From Phycisphaeraceae bacterium (lineage in GTDB: Bacteria; Planctomycetota; Phycisphaerae; Phycisphaerales; UBA1924): a DNA stretch of 64,000 nt. Positions 18,487-28,392 of the stretch are shown piece by piece (the stretch's first letter is position 1; every line of letters starts with the position of its first letter). Location of the stretch: contig JACKHE010000003.1 of the NCBI GenBank assembly GCA_020639135.1, positions 456,626-520,625 of the forward strand, in the 5' to 3' direction. The position numbers and the translations under genes are program-made. Below the pieces are notes generated by a model. It was given only the letters and a program-made list of their open reading frames with translations. It made no database searches and had not been told where the DNA came from.

Positions 18487-18748
18487 AGTGTCTTGGCGCC
18501 GGCGTTGGCGCCCCGGTTGATTGTCGTTGTATGCTTTGATCTTGCATCGGGTTGCGCCGCTGGCCGCGTGCGGGTTGCGCCATTGCGAGATGGCAGGCCC
18601 CTTGCGGTCGGACAACAACATCCCGAATTCGTCGGCTCGCCGGAACCGGGTTTCTGATGATGCGTATCGGCGGGTGGCGATCGCCCGGGGGGCCGGGGCT
18701 GATCGCGCATTCGCGGGGCCGTGGGATCACTTCAAAGGAGAAGCAGCC

Positions 18749-20161
18749 ATGCGTGGGATCGGGCGGACATGGAATCCTGAGTTGGTCGATGGGCGTCGGC
18801 GCGGCGTCAGGGGCGCGCTGTCGATGCTCGCGTGCGCGGGGATCGCGGCTTCGAGCGCTTCGGCGGGTGTGCACGGGCTGATCTGGGTCGAGGTGGACAA
18901 CTCGGTCGCGACGATCCGCAGCGCCGCGGGGATCCCCACGGGTCTCGAGGGCGTGCGCACGTTCGACCTGTTCGCGGTGGTTACGTCGGACACGAGGGTT
19001 GTCGCGGCGGATTTCGGGTTCGTCGGCTACAACCGAGGGTTCGACGACAACATGTGGACGACGCAGTCGGTGTACCAGCACGAGGACGGCGGTGATGCGC
19101 AGGCCGTCGGCGTCGGGCTGCTGCGCGGTCAGGAGGCGCTGGAGTTCGACACGTACGTGGGTCTCGGGATGATCGACACGCAGATTGTCAAGAACACCAC
19201 GATCCTGAGCATGGACTGGTCGCCGGCGATGTTCCAGGGCGCTTGGTACGGCGTGGACTTCTCTGAGCCTGATTACTATCTCGCGCAGGGCGACGACGAG
19301 GGGAAGCTGTTCCTGGCGCGGATCTCCGTCTCGTCCGAGGGGGAGTTCGGCGAGGACACCGGGGCCACCGAGTGGCTGGGCGGGCGCGTCTTCCTCGGCG
19401 GCTTCGATGATCACAGCGAGTTCGGGATGAACGTGGCGGAGACCGGGCTCTTCGTGGCGCCCAATGCGTTCGGGTATGCCGCGCCGCCCGACAGGCCCGC
19501 CGGCAGCGGGCGGCCACCCGGCGCGGACGACGCGGGATCGGATTCGACGGAGCCCACTGCGGCGTTCGGAGATGTCAACGACGACGGCGTGGTCGATCCG
19601 CAGGACCTGCTGCTCATCCAGCAGCACTTCGGCGAATCCGGGAGCGCGTACGACCTGAGCGGCGACGGGCTTGTCGATGCGGAGGACGTGTCGATCCTGA
19701 TGTCGCTGCTGGAGAACGGCAGCGCCGATATCCCGGCGCCTCCGGGTCTTGCGGGGGACCTCAACGGCGACGGTGTCGTGGACAGCGCGGACCTCGTCGA
19801 GTTCTACGAGAACAACTGGCGTTACCGGGTTCGGTTTGATCTGAACCGCGACGGCCTGGTCAGCCACGAGGACCTGGCGATCCTTCAGGGGCTGATCGGG
19901 CCCGGCGATGCCTCGGATGATCTCACGCCCAAAGAGCGGAAGCAGCTCGAGAAAGAGATCCGCAAGCTGGAGAAGGACCGGATCAAGGCCCAGCAGCAGG
20001 CGGCCAAGCGGGCCGCGCAGGAAGCGAAGCGCCTCGAGCGCGAGCAGAAAAAGCTCGAACGCGCGATGGAGAAGGCCCGCAAGCAAGCCCTGAAACAGGC
20101 GGAAAAGGCGCGGAAACAGCTCGAGAAGGCGCTGAAGAAACAGCAGAAGAACAACGCGTGA
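18749..20161 (+). CDS. Exported dockerin protein with charged C-terminal tail, copy 2
   Basis: This 470-residue paralogue of the preceding gene starts at the ATG at 18749 behind a strong AAAGGAG (18734-18740). It has a long signal peptide (cleavage near SSASAG). The N-terminal domain repeats the same landmarks (VEVDNSVAT, DDNMWTTQSVYQHE, LEFDTYVGLGM, GEDTGATEWLGGRVF). It has four dockerin-like loops (VNDDGVVDPQDLLL, LSGDGLVDAEDVSIL, LNGDGVVDSADLVEF, LNRDGLVSHEDLAIL), twice as many as copy 1. A ~80-residue Lys/Glu/Gln/Arg helical tail follows. The doubling of loops suggests in-gene duplication. Function unknown. Confidence 0.8.
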   Translation: MRGIGRTWNPELVDGRRRGVRGALSMLACAGIAASSASAGVHGLIWVEVDNSVATIRSAAGIPTGLEGVRTFDLFAVVTSDTRVVAADFGFVGYNRGFDDNMWTTQSVYQHEDGGDAQAVGVGLLRGQEALEFDTYVGLGMIDTQIVKNTTILSMDWSPAMFQGAWYGVDFSEPDYYLAQGDDEGKLFLARISVSSEGEFGEDTGATEWLGGRVFLGGFDDHSEFGMNVAETGLFVAPNAFGYAAPPDRPAGSGRPPGADDAGSDSTEPTAAFGDVNDDGVVDPQDLLLIQQHFGESGSAYDLSGDGLVDAEDVSILMSLLENGSADIPAPPGLAGDLNGDGVVDSADLVEFYENNWRYRVRFDLNRDGLVSHEDLAILQGLIGPGDASDDLTPKERKQLEKEIRKLEKDRIKAQQQAAKRAAQEAKRLEREQKKLERAMEKARKQALKQAEKARKQLEKALKKQQKNNA

Positions 20162-20191
20162 CCGGTTCCGTGACGCGCCGGTGCGGTCGTT

Positions 20192-20225
20192 GAATGAGGC
20201 TCCTCCTCGTGGGGGGCTTCATTTT
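20192..20225 (+). terminator. Rho-independent terminator
   Basis: A hairpin (GAGGCTCC...GGGGCTTC with TCGT loop region) is followed by TTTTT, shortly after the stop of the second charged-tail gene. Confidence 0.65.
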
Positions 20226-20257
20226 TGCGTTGCCGCCGATCCGAGGAGCGAAGCCGA

Positions 20258-20671
20258 TCAGCCGTTGGGCGTGAACTCCGCGCCGGGCTCGACGCCGAGG
20301 GTGACCATCTCGCCGATCTCGAAGTCCTCCGCCTTCTGGCGGGCGTCGGTCTTGAAGACGATCGGGGCGGCGCCGGTGTGGACGGTGACGGTCTGCTTCG
20401 ACTTGTCGATGGCGCGGACGCGGCCCTGGGCGCGGCGCGGGCGGCCCTCGACGGGTTCGAGGAAGGCGCCGCCCCCTCTGATCTTGTCGATGCGTTTGGC
20501 CTGCGCGGTGATGACGCCGCTGCAGCGGCGGCCCTCGTGGGGCCTGGCGGCGGAGGCGAGGCGGATTCGGTAGCTGGACCCCGGGATCTCGAGGGTGAAG
20601 GCGCCCTCGCCGAGGGAACGGGCGACGCCGGTGGCGATGTTGGGGTTGGTCTGCTGTGTGGAGGTGGTCAT
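20258..20671 (-). CDS. Small conserved beta-rich protein of unknown function
   Basis: This 137-residue soluble protein has no signal peptide. It reads as beta strands (GEGAFTLEIPGSSYRIRL, GVITAQAKRIDKIRGGG, GRVRAIDKSKQTVTVHTG), consistent with an OB- or SH3-like barrel. I do not recognise a named family. The start is the ATG at 20671; the next gene upstream on this strand (the TrpG/PabA-like gene) ends 68 bases away, across a short palindromic repeat. Co-transcription is possible. Confidence 0.6.
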   Translation of the reverse strand: MTTSTQQTNPNIATGVARSLGEGAFTLEIPGSSYRIRLASAARPHEGRRCSGVITAQAKRIDKIRGGGAFLEPVEGRPRRAQGRVRAIDKSKQTVTVHTGAAPIVFKTDARQKAEDFEIGEMVTLGVEPGAEFTPNG

Positions 20672-20739
20672 TGGTGTTTGCTGTTGTGATGTTTTTCGTT
20701 GGAAGCATGGCCACCCCGAGCGGTGGCCATGGCACGCGC

Positions 20740-21378
20740 TCAGGCGGTTGAGGCGAGTGTCGGTCTGGGCAGGCCCAGGAAGTTGGCGAGCAGGAGGGGG
20801 CCGTGGGTGGTGAGGAAGCTCTCGGGGTGGAACTGCACACCGAGCAGGGGGGCGGCGTCGGGGTCATCGAAGACGCGGCGCAGGCCCATGACGACCTCGG
20901 CGGTTGTTCCGTCGTCGAGGGTGTCGTTGGTCCAGGCGCTGACGGCCCAGCCAGCGGCGGGGATGGAGTCGCGTGTGACGACGAGGCTGTGGTAGCGGGT
21001 GGCGGTGAAGGGGTTGGGGAGGCCCTCGAAGAGGCCGGTGGCGTCGTGGTGGATGTCGCTGGTCTTGCCGTGGACGATGCGCGCGTGGCGTGCGACGGTC
21101 ATGCCGTGGCGGTCGCCGATGCACTGGTGCCCCAGGCAGACGCCGAGGATGGGGACCTTGCCGCCGAGGCGATCGACGATATCGCGCGAGACGCCGGCCT
21201 CGGCGGGTGTGCAGGGGCCGGGGGAGATGACGATGTGGGATGGCTTGAGCGTGCGGGCCTCGTCGGCGGTGATCTGGTCGTTACGGACGACGCGCATGTC
21301 GATCGACGGGTCGAGCTCGCCGATGCGCTGGACGAGGTTCCAGGTGAAGGAGTCGTAGTTGTCGATGATGAGGAGCAT
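20740..21378 (-). CDS. trpG: Anthranilate/aminodeoxychorismate synthase glutamine amidotransferase subunit
   Basis: This 212-residue class I glutaminase supplies ammonia to the TrpE or PabB partner. It begins with the family signature LLIIDNYDSFTWNLVQ. It carries ISPGPCTPAEAG, the nucleophile Cys in LGVCLGHQ, RYHSLVV and the His-Glu pair in GVQFHPES. Length matches the stand-alone subunit. No trpE or pabB is adjacent, and these amphibolic subunits cannot be split into TrpG and PabA by sequence alone. The gene is immediately upstream of the small beta-rich protein on the same strand. Confidence 0.9.
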   Translation of the reverse strand: MLLIIDNYDSFTWNLVQRIGELDPSIDMRVVRNDQITADEARTLKPSHIVISPGPCTPAEAGVSRDIVDRLGGKVPILGVCLGHQCIGDRHGMTVARHARIVHGKTSDIHHDATGLFEGLPNPFTATRYHSLVVTRDSIPAAGWAVSAWTNDTLDDGTTAEVVMGLRRVFDDPDAAPLLGVQFHPESFLTTHGPLLLANFLGLPRPTLASTA

Positions 21379-21460
21379 TCAGCGAGCAGGATAGGAGCAA
21401 TCCATCGTTGGCGATGGGTTGGTTTCTGGTGTGATCTGTGCGGATGTTGGTTTGGATCCT

Positions 21461-21485
21461 GGGATTCGCTTCGCTCATCCCGGGC
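21461..21485 (+). repeat. Single arm of GGGATTCGCTTCGCTCATCCCGGG repeat
   Basis: This intergenic arm matches the arms of the inverted repeat at 28301-28381. It lies between the trpG-like gene and the DUF1444 gene. Confidence 0.5.
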
Positions 21486-21509
21486 GTGGGGGGCAGGAGG
21501 GGTTGGCGC

Positions 21510-22301
21510 TCAGGCTGCAGCGGAGCCCGCGACGCCGTCCCGGGTCACGTAGAAGAGGGACTGCGTGATGGGGTAGGGGAGGGTGTGGAAGTTCTCCTCC
21601 GCCCTGCCCTGCATGCGTTTGACGAAGGGGTCGGGCTCGATGCTGATGGCGACGAAGAGGTCGCGGGCCGGGGCGGAGACGAGGAAGTCGCCGCCGAGCT
21701 CGGGGGCGAGGGCGCCGTGGAGGTTGGGCAGGAGCAGGCGGGAGGCGTCGTAGCCGTCGCGGTGGGAGAGGACGGCGGCGCGTCCGCCTTCCTTGGATTC
21801 GACAAGGCGGATGTCCATGGCGTCGCTGATGGCGGCGAGGTTCTCGCGCGCGATGTCGTCGAGGGTGTCGGCGTCGATGCCCCACTTGATCATCTGATCG
21901 GTGGTGATGCTGACGGTCATGTGGGGGAGGTCGATGACGAAGAGGACGGCGGTGTCGTTGACGAAGGGGATGTGGGCGACGAGCTCGCGCTCGAGGCGGT
22001 CGAAGATGGAGTTGTGGTGGATGCGGGGCATCACCATCGATCGGGCGACCTCCCAGGGGAGGGTCATGACTGAGCCCGGGTCGTTCTCGAAGAGGTGGTT
22101 GAGGTACTGATCGACGATGTCGTGCCCCCGGTCGGGGGCCTGGATGACGAGTCGGCGGAGGTTCTCGATGTCGAGTCGCCGGCCGTTGACGAGCAGCTCC
22201 GAGGCGCCGACGCGCTGGAGCATGAACTCGGGGTGCCTCGCGGCGAGCAGCCTGACGACGTGGTCGGCGAAGGGTCCGGGCTCGTCGGGCAGCTGGGGCA
22301 T
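21510..22301 (-). CDS. DUF1444-family protein
   Basis: This 263-residue soluble protein resembles DUF1444 (YtpP-type) proteins. An N-terminal HPEFMLQRVGASELLVNGRRLDIENL-type segment leads into a domain with VMPRIHHNSIFDRL and a C-terminal half with LLLPNLHGALAPELGG and FYVTRDG. The ATG at 22301 is preferred over upstream codons, because the extra N-terminal residues are low-complexity. The molecular function of the family is not established to my knowledge. It is divergent from kdsA, with ~200 bp between them. Confidence 0.7.
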   Translation of the reverse strand: MPQLPDEPGPFADHVVRLLAARHPEFMLQRVGASELLVNGRRLDIENLRRLVIQAPDRGHDIVDQYLNHLFENDPGSVMTLPWEVARSMVMPRIHHNSIFDRLERELVAHIPFVNDTAVLFVIDLPHMTVSITTDQMIKWGIDADTLDDIARENLAAISDAMDIRLVESKEGGRAAVLSHRDGYDASRLLLPNLHGALAPELGGDFLVSAPARDLFVAISIEPDPFVKRMQGRAEENFHTLPYPITQSLFYVTRDGVAGSAAA

Positions 22302-22507
22302 CGGATCGGCTCTGGTGCGGGGTGTCCCGTTCGGGGGGCCCTGGGGTTGGATGCTCCAATTCGTATCGGCGTGCGCGAAACCGGGCAGGGCCGAATCCTG
22401 GGTACGCCCCGATCGGCGGGGGGGTTTCACGGGGTTGCGCCGGGGGTGCGACGTGTCCGGGTTGTGCGGATCGGACCGGGACCCGCGGGTGCGGAATAGA
22501 CTTGGGC

Positions 22508-23410
22508 ATGCCTGAAACCTGTCTTATCGGCGACGTGACGATTGGCGATGGAGCGCCGCTGGCAGTCATCGCCGGCCCCTGCGCGCTCGAGGGCGTCCCG
22601 ATGGCCCTGGAGATCGGGACGCTCCTGCGGGACACCTGCCGCGAGTTGGGGCTGTCGTATGTCTTCAAGGCGAGCTTCGACAAGGCGAACCGCACGAGCG
22701 TGGGGTCGCGTCGCGGCCCGGGGATCGGGGATGGTCTGGCGCAGCTGGCGCGGGTGCGCGAGGCGCTGGGAGTCCCGGTGGTGACGGACGTGCACGAACC
22801 GGCGCAGGCGGAGCCGGTCGCGGCGGTCGTGGACTGCCTGCAGGTGCCGGCGTTCCTGTGCCGGCAGACGGATCTGCTGATCGCCTGCGGCGAGGCGGCG
22901 CTCCAACACGGGCGCGCGGTCTCGGTCAAGAAGGGGCAGTTCCTGTCGCCGGAGGAGATGGCGGGCCCGATCGGCAAGCTCGCATCGGTGGGGTGCCGGA
23001 ACGTGATGCTGATCGAGCGCGGGACGTTCTTCGGGTACCACCGGCTGGTGAATGATTTTCTTGGCCTGGGCGACCTGATGGAGCTGAGGGTGGGCGAGGA
23101 GCTCGCCGGTCCGGTGTGCTTTGACTGCACGCACTCGACGCAGCTCCCCGGCGCGACGGCGACGACGGGGGGCCGGCCCGAGCGGGCGCCGCTGCTGGCC
23201 AGGGCCGCGGTCGCGGCGGGCGTGCACGCGGTGTTCCTGGAGTGTCACCCGGAGCCCGCGCGGGCGACGAGCGACGCGGCGACGATGCTGCGTCTGGAGG
23301 ATGTGCCGGGGTTGCTGCGGACGCTGGCGGCGATCGACTCGGCGGCGCGAGGCTCGGTGGCGAGTGGATCCATGGATTCGGCCTCAGCGGTGGGCGGGCG
23401 CAGACGATAA
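22508..23410 (+). CDS. kdsA: 3-deoxy-D-manno-octulosonate 8-phosphate synthase
   Basis: This 300-residue TIM-barrel enzyme condenses PEP with arabinose 5-phosphate to make KDO-8-P, the precursor of the lipopolysaccharide inner-core sugar. Diagnostic segments are VIAGPCALEG, YVFKASFDKANRTS, VVTDVHEP, VPAFLCRQTDLLIA, VSVKKGQFLSPEEM, FDCTHSTQLPG and FLECHPEPA. The ATG at 22508 gives the expected start. The final ~25 residues are a Gly/Ser extension beyond the usual end. A KDO enzyme fits a planctomycete with a Gram-negative-type outer membrane. Confidence 0.95.
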   Translation: MPETCLIGDVTIGDGAPLAVIAGPCALEGVPMALEIGTLLRDTCRELGLSYVFKASFDKANRTSVGSRRGPGIGDGLAQLARVREALGVPVVTDVHEPAQAEPVAAVVDCLQVPAFLCRQTDLLIACGEAALQHGRAVSVKKGQFLSPEEMAGPIGKLASVGCRNVMLIERGTFFGYHRLVNDFLGLGDLMELRVGEELAGPVCFDCTHSTQLPGATATTGGRPERAPLLARAAVAAGVHAVFLECHPEPARATSDAATMLRLEDVPGLLRTLAAIDSAARGSVASGSMDSASAVGGRRR

Positions 23411-23487
23411 ATGGATGGCGCCGGGACAGGCGCTACCCGGTTTTTCAGGCGATCCGGCGCGGGAAACTCGTTAGGATGGGGTTCCCC

Positions 23488-24132
23488 ATGCAATGCGACC
23501 AGTGCGACAACGAGGCGACGGTGCACGAGGTGACCGTGGTCGGCGGCAAGCGGGTGGAGAAGCACCTGTGCGAGTCGTGCGCCCGCGAGCAGGGGCTGAC
23601 GGTCCAGCCCAACGAGCCGATCAATGCGCTGCTGAGCAAGTTCATCATGGCGCCCGGGCTGGTGCAGCAGGCGGTCACGGGCGGGAAGTCCAAGGGCGAG
23701 CCGCAGGCGCCGGCGTGCCCCGAGTGCTCGATGACGTGGATGGAGTTCCGCAAGTCGGGCGTGCTGGGGTGCGCCAAGTGCTACGAGGCGTTCGAGTCCC
23801 GGCTGGCGCCGCTGATCGAGCGGGCGCAGGAAGGCGCGACGCACCACGTGGGCAAGGCGCCGAGGGGTTCGGCGGGCCTGGCGGACCATCAGCGGACGCT
23901 CCGGACGCTGAGGGCGGAGCTCGCCGAGGCCATCGCTTCCGAGCAGTACGAGCACGCGGCGCAGATCCGCGATTCCATCTCGGACATCGAGGCGCAGGTC
24001 GAGCAGCAGCGCGCCGACGCGGCGAGGCGGGTTGATCGCGGGCTGGTCGGGCCGGACGATCCCGAGGGGGTCACCCCGGGGGGCGCCGGCGAGGATCCCG
24101 ACGCCTTCGACGAGTTCGGCGGTGCGTCATGA
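23488..24132 (+). CDS. mcsA: McsA-like zinc-finger/UVR-motif protein
   Basis: This 214-residue protein has two Cys-x-x-Cys zinc-binding sites near the N-terminus (MQCDQCDNEA and HLCESCAREQG) and further pairs (CPECSMTW, GCAKCYEAF). A C-terminal UVR-like helix follows (LRAELAEAIASEQYEHAAQIRDSI). This is the McsA layout. In Firmicutes McsA activates the arginine kinase McsB. The ATG at 23488 with GGGG six bases before it was preferred over the ATG at 23476. The stop overlaps the next gene's ATG by four bases, so production with McsB is coupled. Confidence 0.85.
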   Translation: MQCDQCDNEATVHEVTVVGGKRVEKHLCESCAREQGLTVQPNEPINALLSKFIMAPGLVQQAVTGGKSKGEPQAPACPECSMTWMEFRKSGVLGCAKCYEAFESRLAPLIERAQEGATHHVGKAPRGSAGLADHQRTLRTLRAELAEAIASEQYEHAAQIRDSISDIEAQVEQQRADAARRVDRGLVGPDDPEGVTPGGAGEDPDAFDEFGGAS

Positions 24133-25187
24133 GCAACGAGCTGCTCGGCGTTGACGGGCCGGAGTGGCTGCGATCCGACGGGGCGGATTCCGATGTCGTG
24201 ATGTCGTCGCGTGTGAGGCTGGCGCGGAACATCGCGGGCTTCCCCTTCCTGAGCAAGGCGAGCGACGAGGACCGCCGGCAGGTGATGGAGCTCGTGCGCG
24301 AGCGCGTGCTCGCCGGTGGCGTCGCGGAGAACCTGCTCTGGGTGGACGTCACCGAGGCGAGCGACGAGGAGCGGCACCTGCTCGTCGAGCGGCACCTGAT
24401 CTCCCGCCAGCACGCGCGCGGCAGCGGGGCGCGGGGCGCGGCGATCTCGGCGCCCGACGAGCGGCTCTCGATCATGGTCAACGAGGAGGACCACCTGCGG
24501 ATCCAGGTGATCCGTGCGGGGCTGGCCGTCGCCGACGCGATGACGCAGATCGACGCCGTGGACGACGCGATCGAGGGGCAGATCGGCTACGCCTTCAACC
24601 CGCGTTTCGGGTACCTGACGGCGTGCCCGACGAATGTCGGCACCGGGATGCGGGTCTCCGTGATGCTGCACCTGCCGGGGCTGCGCATGACCGGCGAGAT
24701 CGAGAAGGTCCGGCGGGCCGCCAAGAGCCTGAATCTCGCGGTCCGCGGCTTCTACGGCGAGGGCTCGGAGGCGTCGGGGGACCTCTTCCAGATCAGCAAC
24801 CAGACGACGCTGGGCAAGACGGAGCGGCGGATCGTCCGCGACTTCGAGAGCGCGATCCTCCCCCGGGTGCTCGAGTACGAGCGCAAGAGCCGCCACGCGC
24901 TGCTGACCAAGAGCCGGATGAAGATCGTTGACCGGTCGCACCGCGCGCTGGGCGTGCTGCGTTCGGCGCGGCTGATGACGGCCGAGGAGGCGCTCAAGCT
25001 GATCAGCCGGGTGCGGATGGGCGTGCTGCTGGGGGTGGTCGAGGGCGTGGACCTGTCCACGCTGAACCGGCTGATCCTGCTGACGCAGCCCGCGCATCTG
25101 CAGCGCGCCGTCAAGGCGAACCTCAACCAGGCGGAGCGCCGCGTCGTCCGCGCGGACCTGTGCCGGGACCGTCTCGGCGGCGAGTGA
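24129..25187 (+). CDS. mcsB: Protein arginine kinase McsB
   Basis: This 352-residue member of the phosphagen-kinase fold family phosphorylates arginine residues on proteins, marking them for ClpCP in Firmicutes. Motifs seen are SSRVRLARN at the N-terminus, IMVNEEDHLRIQ, the catalytic-loop signature ACPTNVGTGMRVSVMLHLP and GFYGEGSEASGDLFQISNQ. Length fits McsB rather than creatine kinase. It is embedded in mcsA-mcsB-comF with four-base overlaps. No ctsR or clpC is adjacent, unlike in Firmicutes, so regulation is probably different. Confidence 0.93.
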   Translation: MSNELLGVDGPEWLRSDGADSDVVMSSRVRLARNIAGFPFLSKASDEDRRQVMELVRERVLAGGVAENLLWVDVTEASDEERHLLVERHLISRQHARGSGARGAAISAPDERLSIMVNEEDHLRIQVIRAGLAVADAMTQIDAVDDAIEGQIGYAFNPRFGYLTACPTNVGTGMRVSVMLHLPGLRMTGEIEKVRRAAKSLNLAVRGFYGEGSEASGDLFQISNQTTLGKTERRIVRDFESAILPRVLEYERKSRHALLTKSRMKIVDRSHRALGVLRSARLMTAEEALKLISRVRMGVLLGVVEGVDLSTLNRLILLTQPAHLQRAVKANLNQAERRVVRADLCRDRLGGE

Positions 25188-26062
25188 ACCGTCCGGGCGA
25201 CGAGTTCGTCTGGCCCCCGGCCGACGCCGCGCCGGCGCCGGCGCCCATCGGGATCCAGGCGCCGCCTTCACAACCAATCGTCGTGGCGCCGCGCGCGGGC
25301 TGGTGGCGGTCGATCGAGCGTGCGTGGCTGTGCCCGATCGCCGAGCCGGTGGCGGACCGGCTGATCGGCGCGGGTTGGACGCGCGAGGCGCCGGGCGCGT
25401 GCTGCGATCGCTGCGCGACGACGGTCGGCGTCGGCGAGGCGGACGAGTTCGGCTGCGCCTCGTGCCGGGACCGGCGCGTGCCGTGGGATCGGGCGTTCCG
25501 GCTTGGCGTGTACGAGGGTGAGCTGCGTGAGATCATCCTGGAGGTGAAGTTCACGCGGTTCCGTTCTGCTGGCGTGGCGCTGGGGCGGCTGCTCGGGGGC
25601 GTGATCCGGGATTCCGGCGCGCCGGTCGGGGACCTGGTGGTCGTGCCGGTCCCGATGTCCGCGCGACGGCGCCTGGCGCGGGGGATCGACCACGCGTCGG
25701 CGATTGCGCACGGCGCATCGCGGGAGCTGCAGGCGCCGATGCAGACGGCGCTGCGCCGGGCGCACCGCCCGAGCCAGCGTTCGGTTTCGTTGGGCGCCCG
25801 GGCGCGGAATGTCGCCGGGACGATGCGGCTGCGGCGCGGCGCCGAGACGGGGCTGCGGGGGAGGGTTGTGCTGCTGGTGGACGACGTTCGGACTAGCGGC
25901 GCGACGCTGGGGACGGCGGCGCGGGCGATCCGGGGCGACGGGGCGGGGCAGGGCCCGTTGGCGGTCTGGGTCGCGACGGTCGGCGTGACGCCCGGGCGGA
26001 GCGTGTCGGAGCTGGCGGGCCTGGGGAAGCGCCGGCGGGATGTCGCCGAAAAGGGCGTTTGA
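25184..26062 (+). CDS. ComF-family phosphoribosyltransferase-like protein
   Basis: This 292-residue protein has an N-terminal zinc-ribbon-like segment (CCDRCATT and CASCRD), a central LREIILEVKFTRFRSAG block typical of ComF/GntX proteins, and the PRPP-binding loop VLLVDDVRTSGAT (~residue 230). ComF proteins act in DNA uptake and recombination in competent bacteria. The GTG at 25184 overlaps the mcsB stop (GTGA). A GTG at 25160 is an alternative. The N-terminal ~40 residues are Pro/Ala-rich. Confidence 0.82.
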   Translation: MNRPGDEFVWPPADAAPAPAPIGIQAPPSQPIVVAPRAGWWRSIERAWLCPIAEPVADRLIGAGWTREAPGACCDRCATTVGVGEADEFGCASCRDRRVPWDRAFRLGVYEGELREIILEVKFTRFRSAGVALGRLLGGVIRDSGAPVGDLVVVPVPMSARRRLARGIDHASAIAHGASRELQAPMQTALRRAHRPSQRSVSLGARARNVAGTMRLRRGAETGLRGRVVLLVDDVRTSGATLGTAARAIRGDGAGQGPLAVWVATVGVTPGRSVSELAGLGKRRRDVAEKGV

Positions 26063-26171
26063 AGTGGCGTTTTGTCAGGGAGATAGGGCGTGCGGATGGG
26101 GGCGGGGATGTCGCCGGTGGTGGAGGAGATGTGGGCGGAATGCGGAGGAAAAAAAGTCGCTCGCCGGAGCC

Positions 26172-26199
26172 TTGACATGACAAGATGTGGGACTATTCT
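26172..26199 (+). promoter_or_regulatory. Candidate rRNA promoter
   Basis: TTGACA at 26172-26177 and TATTCT at 26194-26199 are separated by 16 bases. They lie upstream of the 16S leader, just after comF. The -35 is a perfect consensus and the -10 matches at four of six positions. The leader from here to the 16S start is about 400 bases and has no other assigned element except the small antisense frame. Confidence 0.4.
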
Positions 26200-26423
26200 T
26201 CCCGGCTCCCTGCTCGGGGACACCCCCGAGCGGTAGGGGTCGCATCGCATTGCGGTGCGGCAAACTCTTTGAAAAGTGAACAGTTGGGTAACGCCGCGAG
26301 AATGTGTGGCGTTGGCACGGCATGCATGATGTCGGTCCCTTAGCCGGGGCGCGCCAGCGTCAACAAAATGGCTTCGGTGGGTGTCACAGCGCCCATCGAC
26401 TCAAACATTCTCGTGTGTCACTA

Positions 26424-26597
26424 TCAGTGATAAATCTTTGAGAACAATTCGCCGGGGATAAGCTCCCGGCGGCTCAGGGCGAGCAATCGCTCTGTGTAGA
26501 CCGGCGTCGGGCCGCGAGTGATCGTGGTTTGGCGCAACAGGTCAACCTTCATATCTGACAGAATCCTCGCCGTCGCTTCGGCGTCGGTGGGGTTCAT
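26424..26597 (-). CDS. Possible small protein antisense to the rRNA leader
   Basis: This is a 57-residue frame opposite the 16S leader. Its composition looks protein-like (MNPTDAEATARILSDMK, then LLRQTTITRGPTPVYTERLL, ending LFSKIYH). It could be a short gene or a remnant of a longer one disrupted by the rRNA locus. I do not recognise it, and no clear ribosome site was found. Confidence 0.3.
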   Translation of the reverse strand: MNPTDAEATARILSDMKVDLLRQTTITRGPTPVYTERLLALSRRELIPGELFSKIYH

Positions 26598-26603
26598 CGG
26601 AAA

Positions 26604-28107
<1,504 letters not shown>

Positions 28108-28231
28108 GATTTCCTTAGACACGCCAAGCGGAGCGATCCGCAGCGTGATCGTCAGCACACTCTCGTCCGGGTTTCCCACCCGGAGAGCCGGCCGGCAACG
28201 GCCGGTGATGGCCTACCCAACTGTTTGCAAT

Positions 28232-28275
28232 ACAAGCAACGCCTGTCCCTTCGGGGATGGGCGTTGTTGTTTTTG
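28232..28275 (+). terminator. Terminator after the lone 16S gene
   Basis: A long hairpin (CAACGCCTGTCCC / GGGATGGGCGTTG with a TTCG tetraloop) is followed by a TTGTTGTTTTT tract, ~130 bases after the 16S end. It indicates that the 16S gene is transcribed as a single-gene unit. Confidence 0.85.
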
Positions 28276-28300
28276 CGTTGAAGAACCGGGATGCGCTGTC

Positions 28301-28381
28301 ACCCGGGATGAGCGCCGCGATTCCCGGGATATTCAGGCCAGAGACGATTCGATCCAGGGATTCGCTGCGCTCATCCCGGGT
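28301..28381. repeat. Inverted repeat, GGGATTCGCTGCGCTCATCCCGGG family
   Basis: Arms at 28301-28325 and 28357-28381 match at about 23 of 25 positions, between 16S rRNA and convergent truB. The same arm sequence recurs at 21461-21485. Confidence 0.65.
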
Positions 28382-28392
28382 GTCGTGTTGCG

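Noticed and set aside
21475..23130. Minus-strand frame of 551 codons across DUF1444 and kdsA
   Set aside because: It overlaps two genes with clear family motifs in other frames and has Arg/Pro-rich low-complexity sequence.
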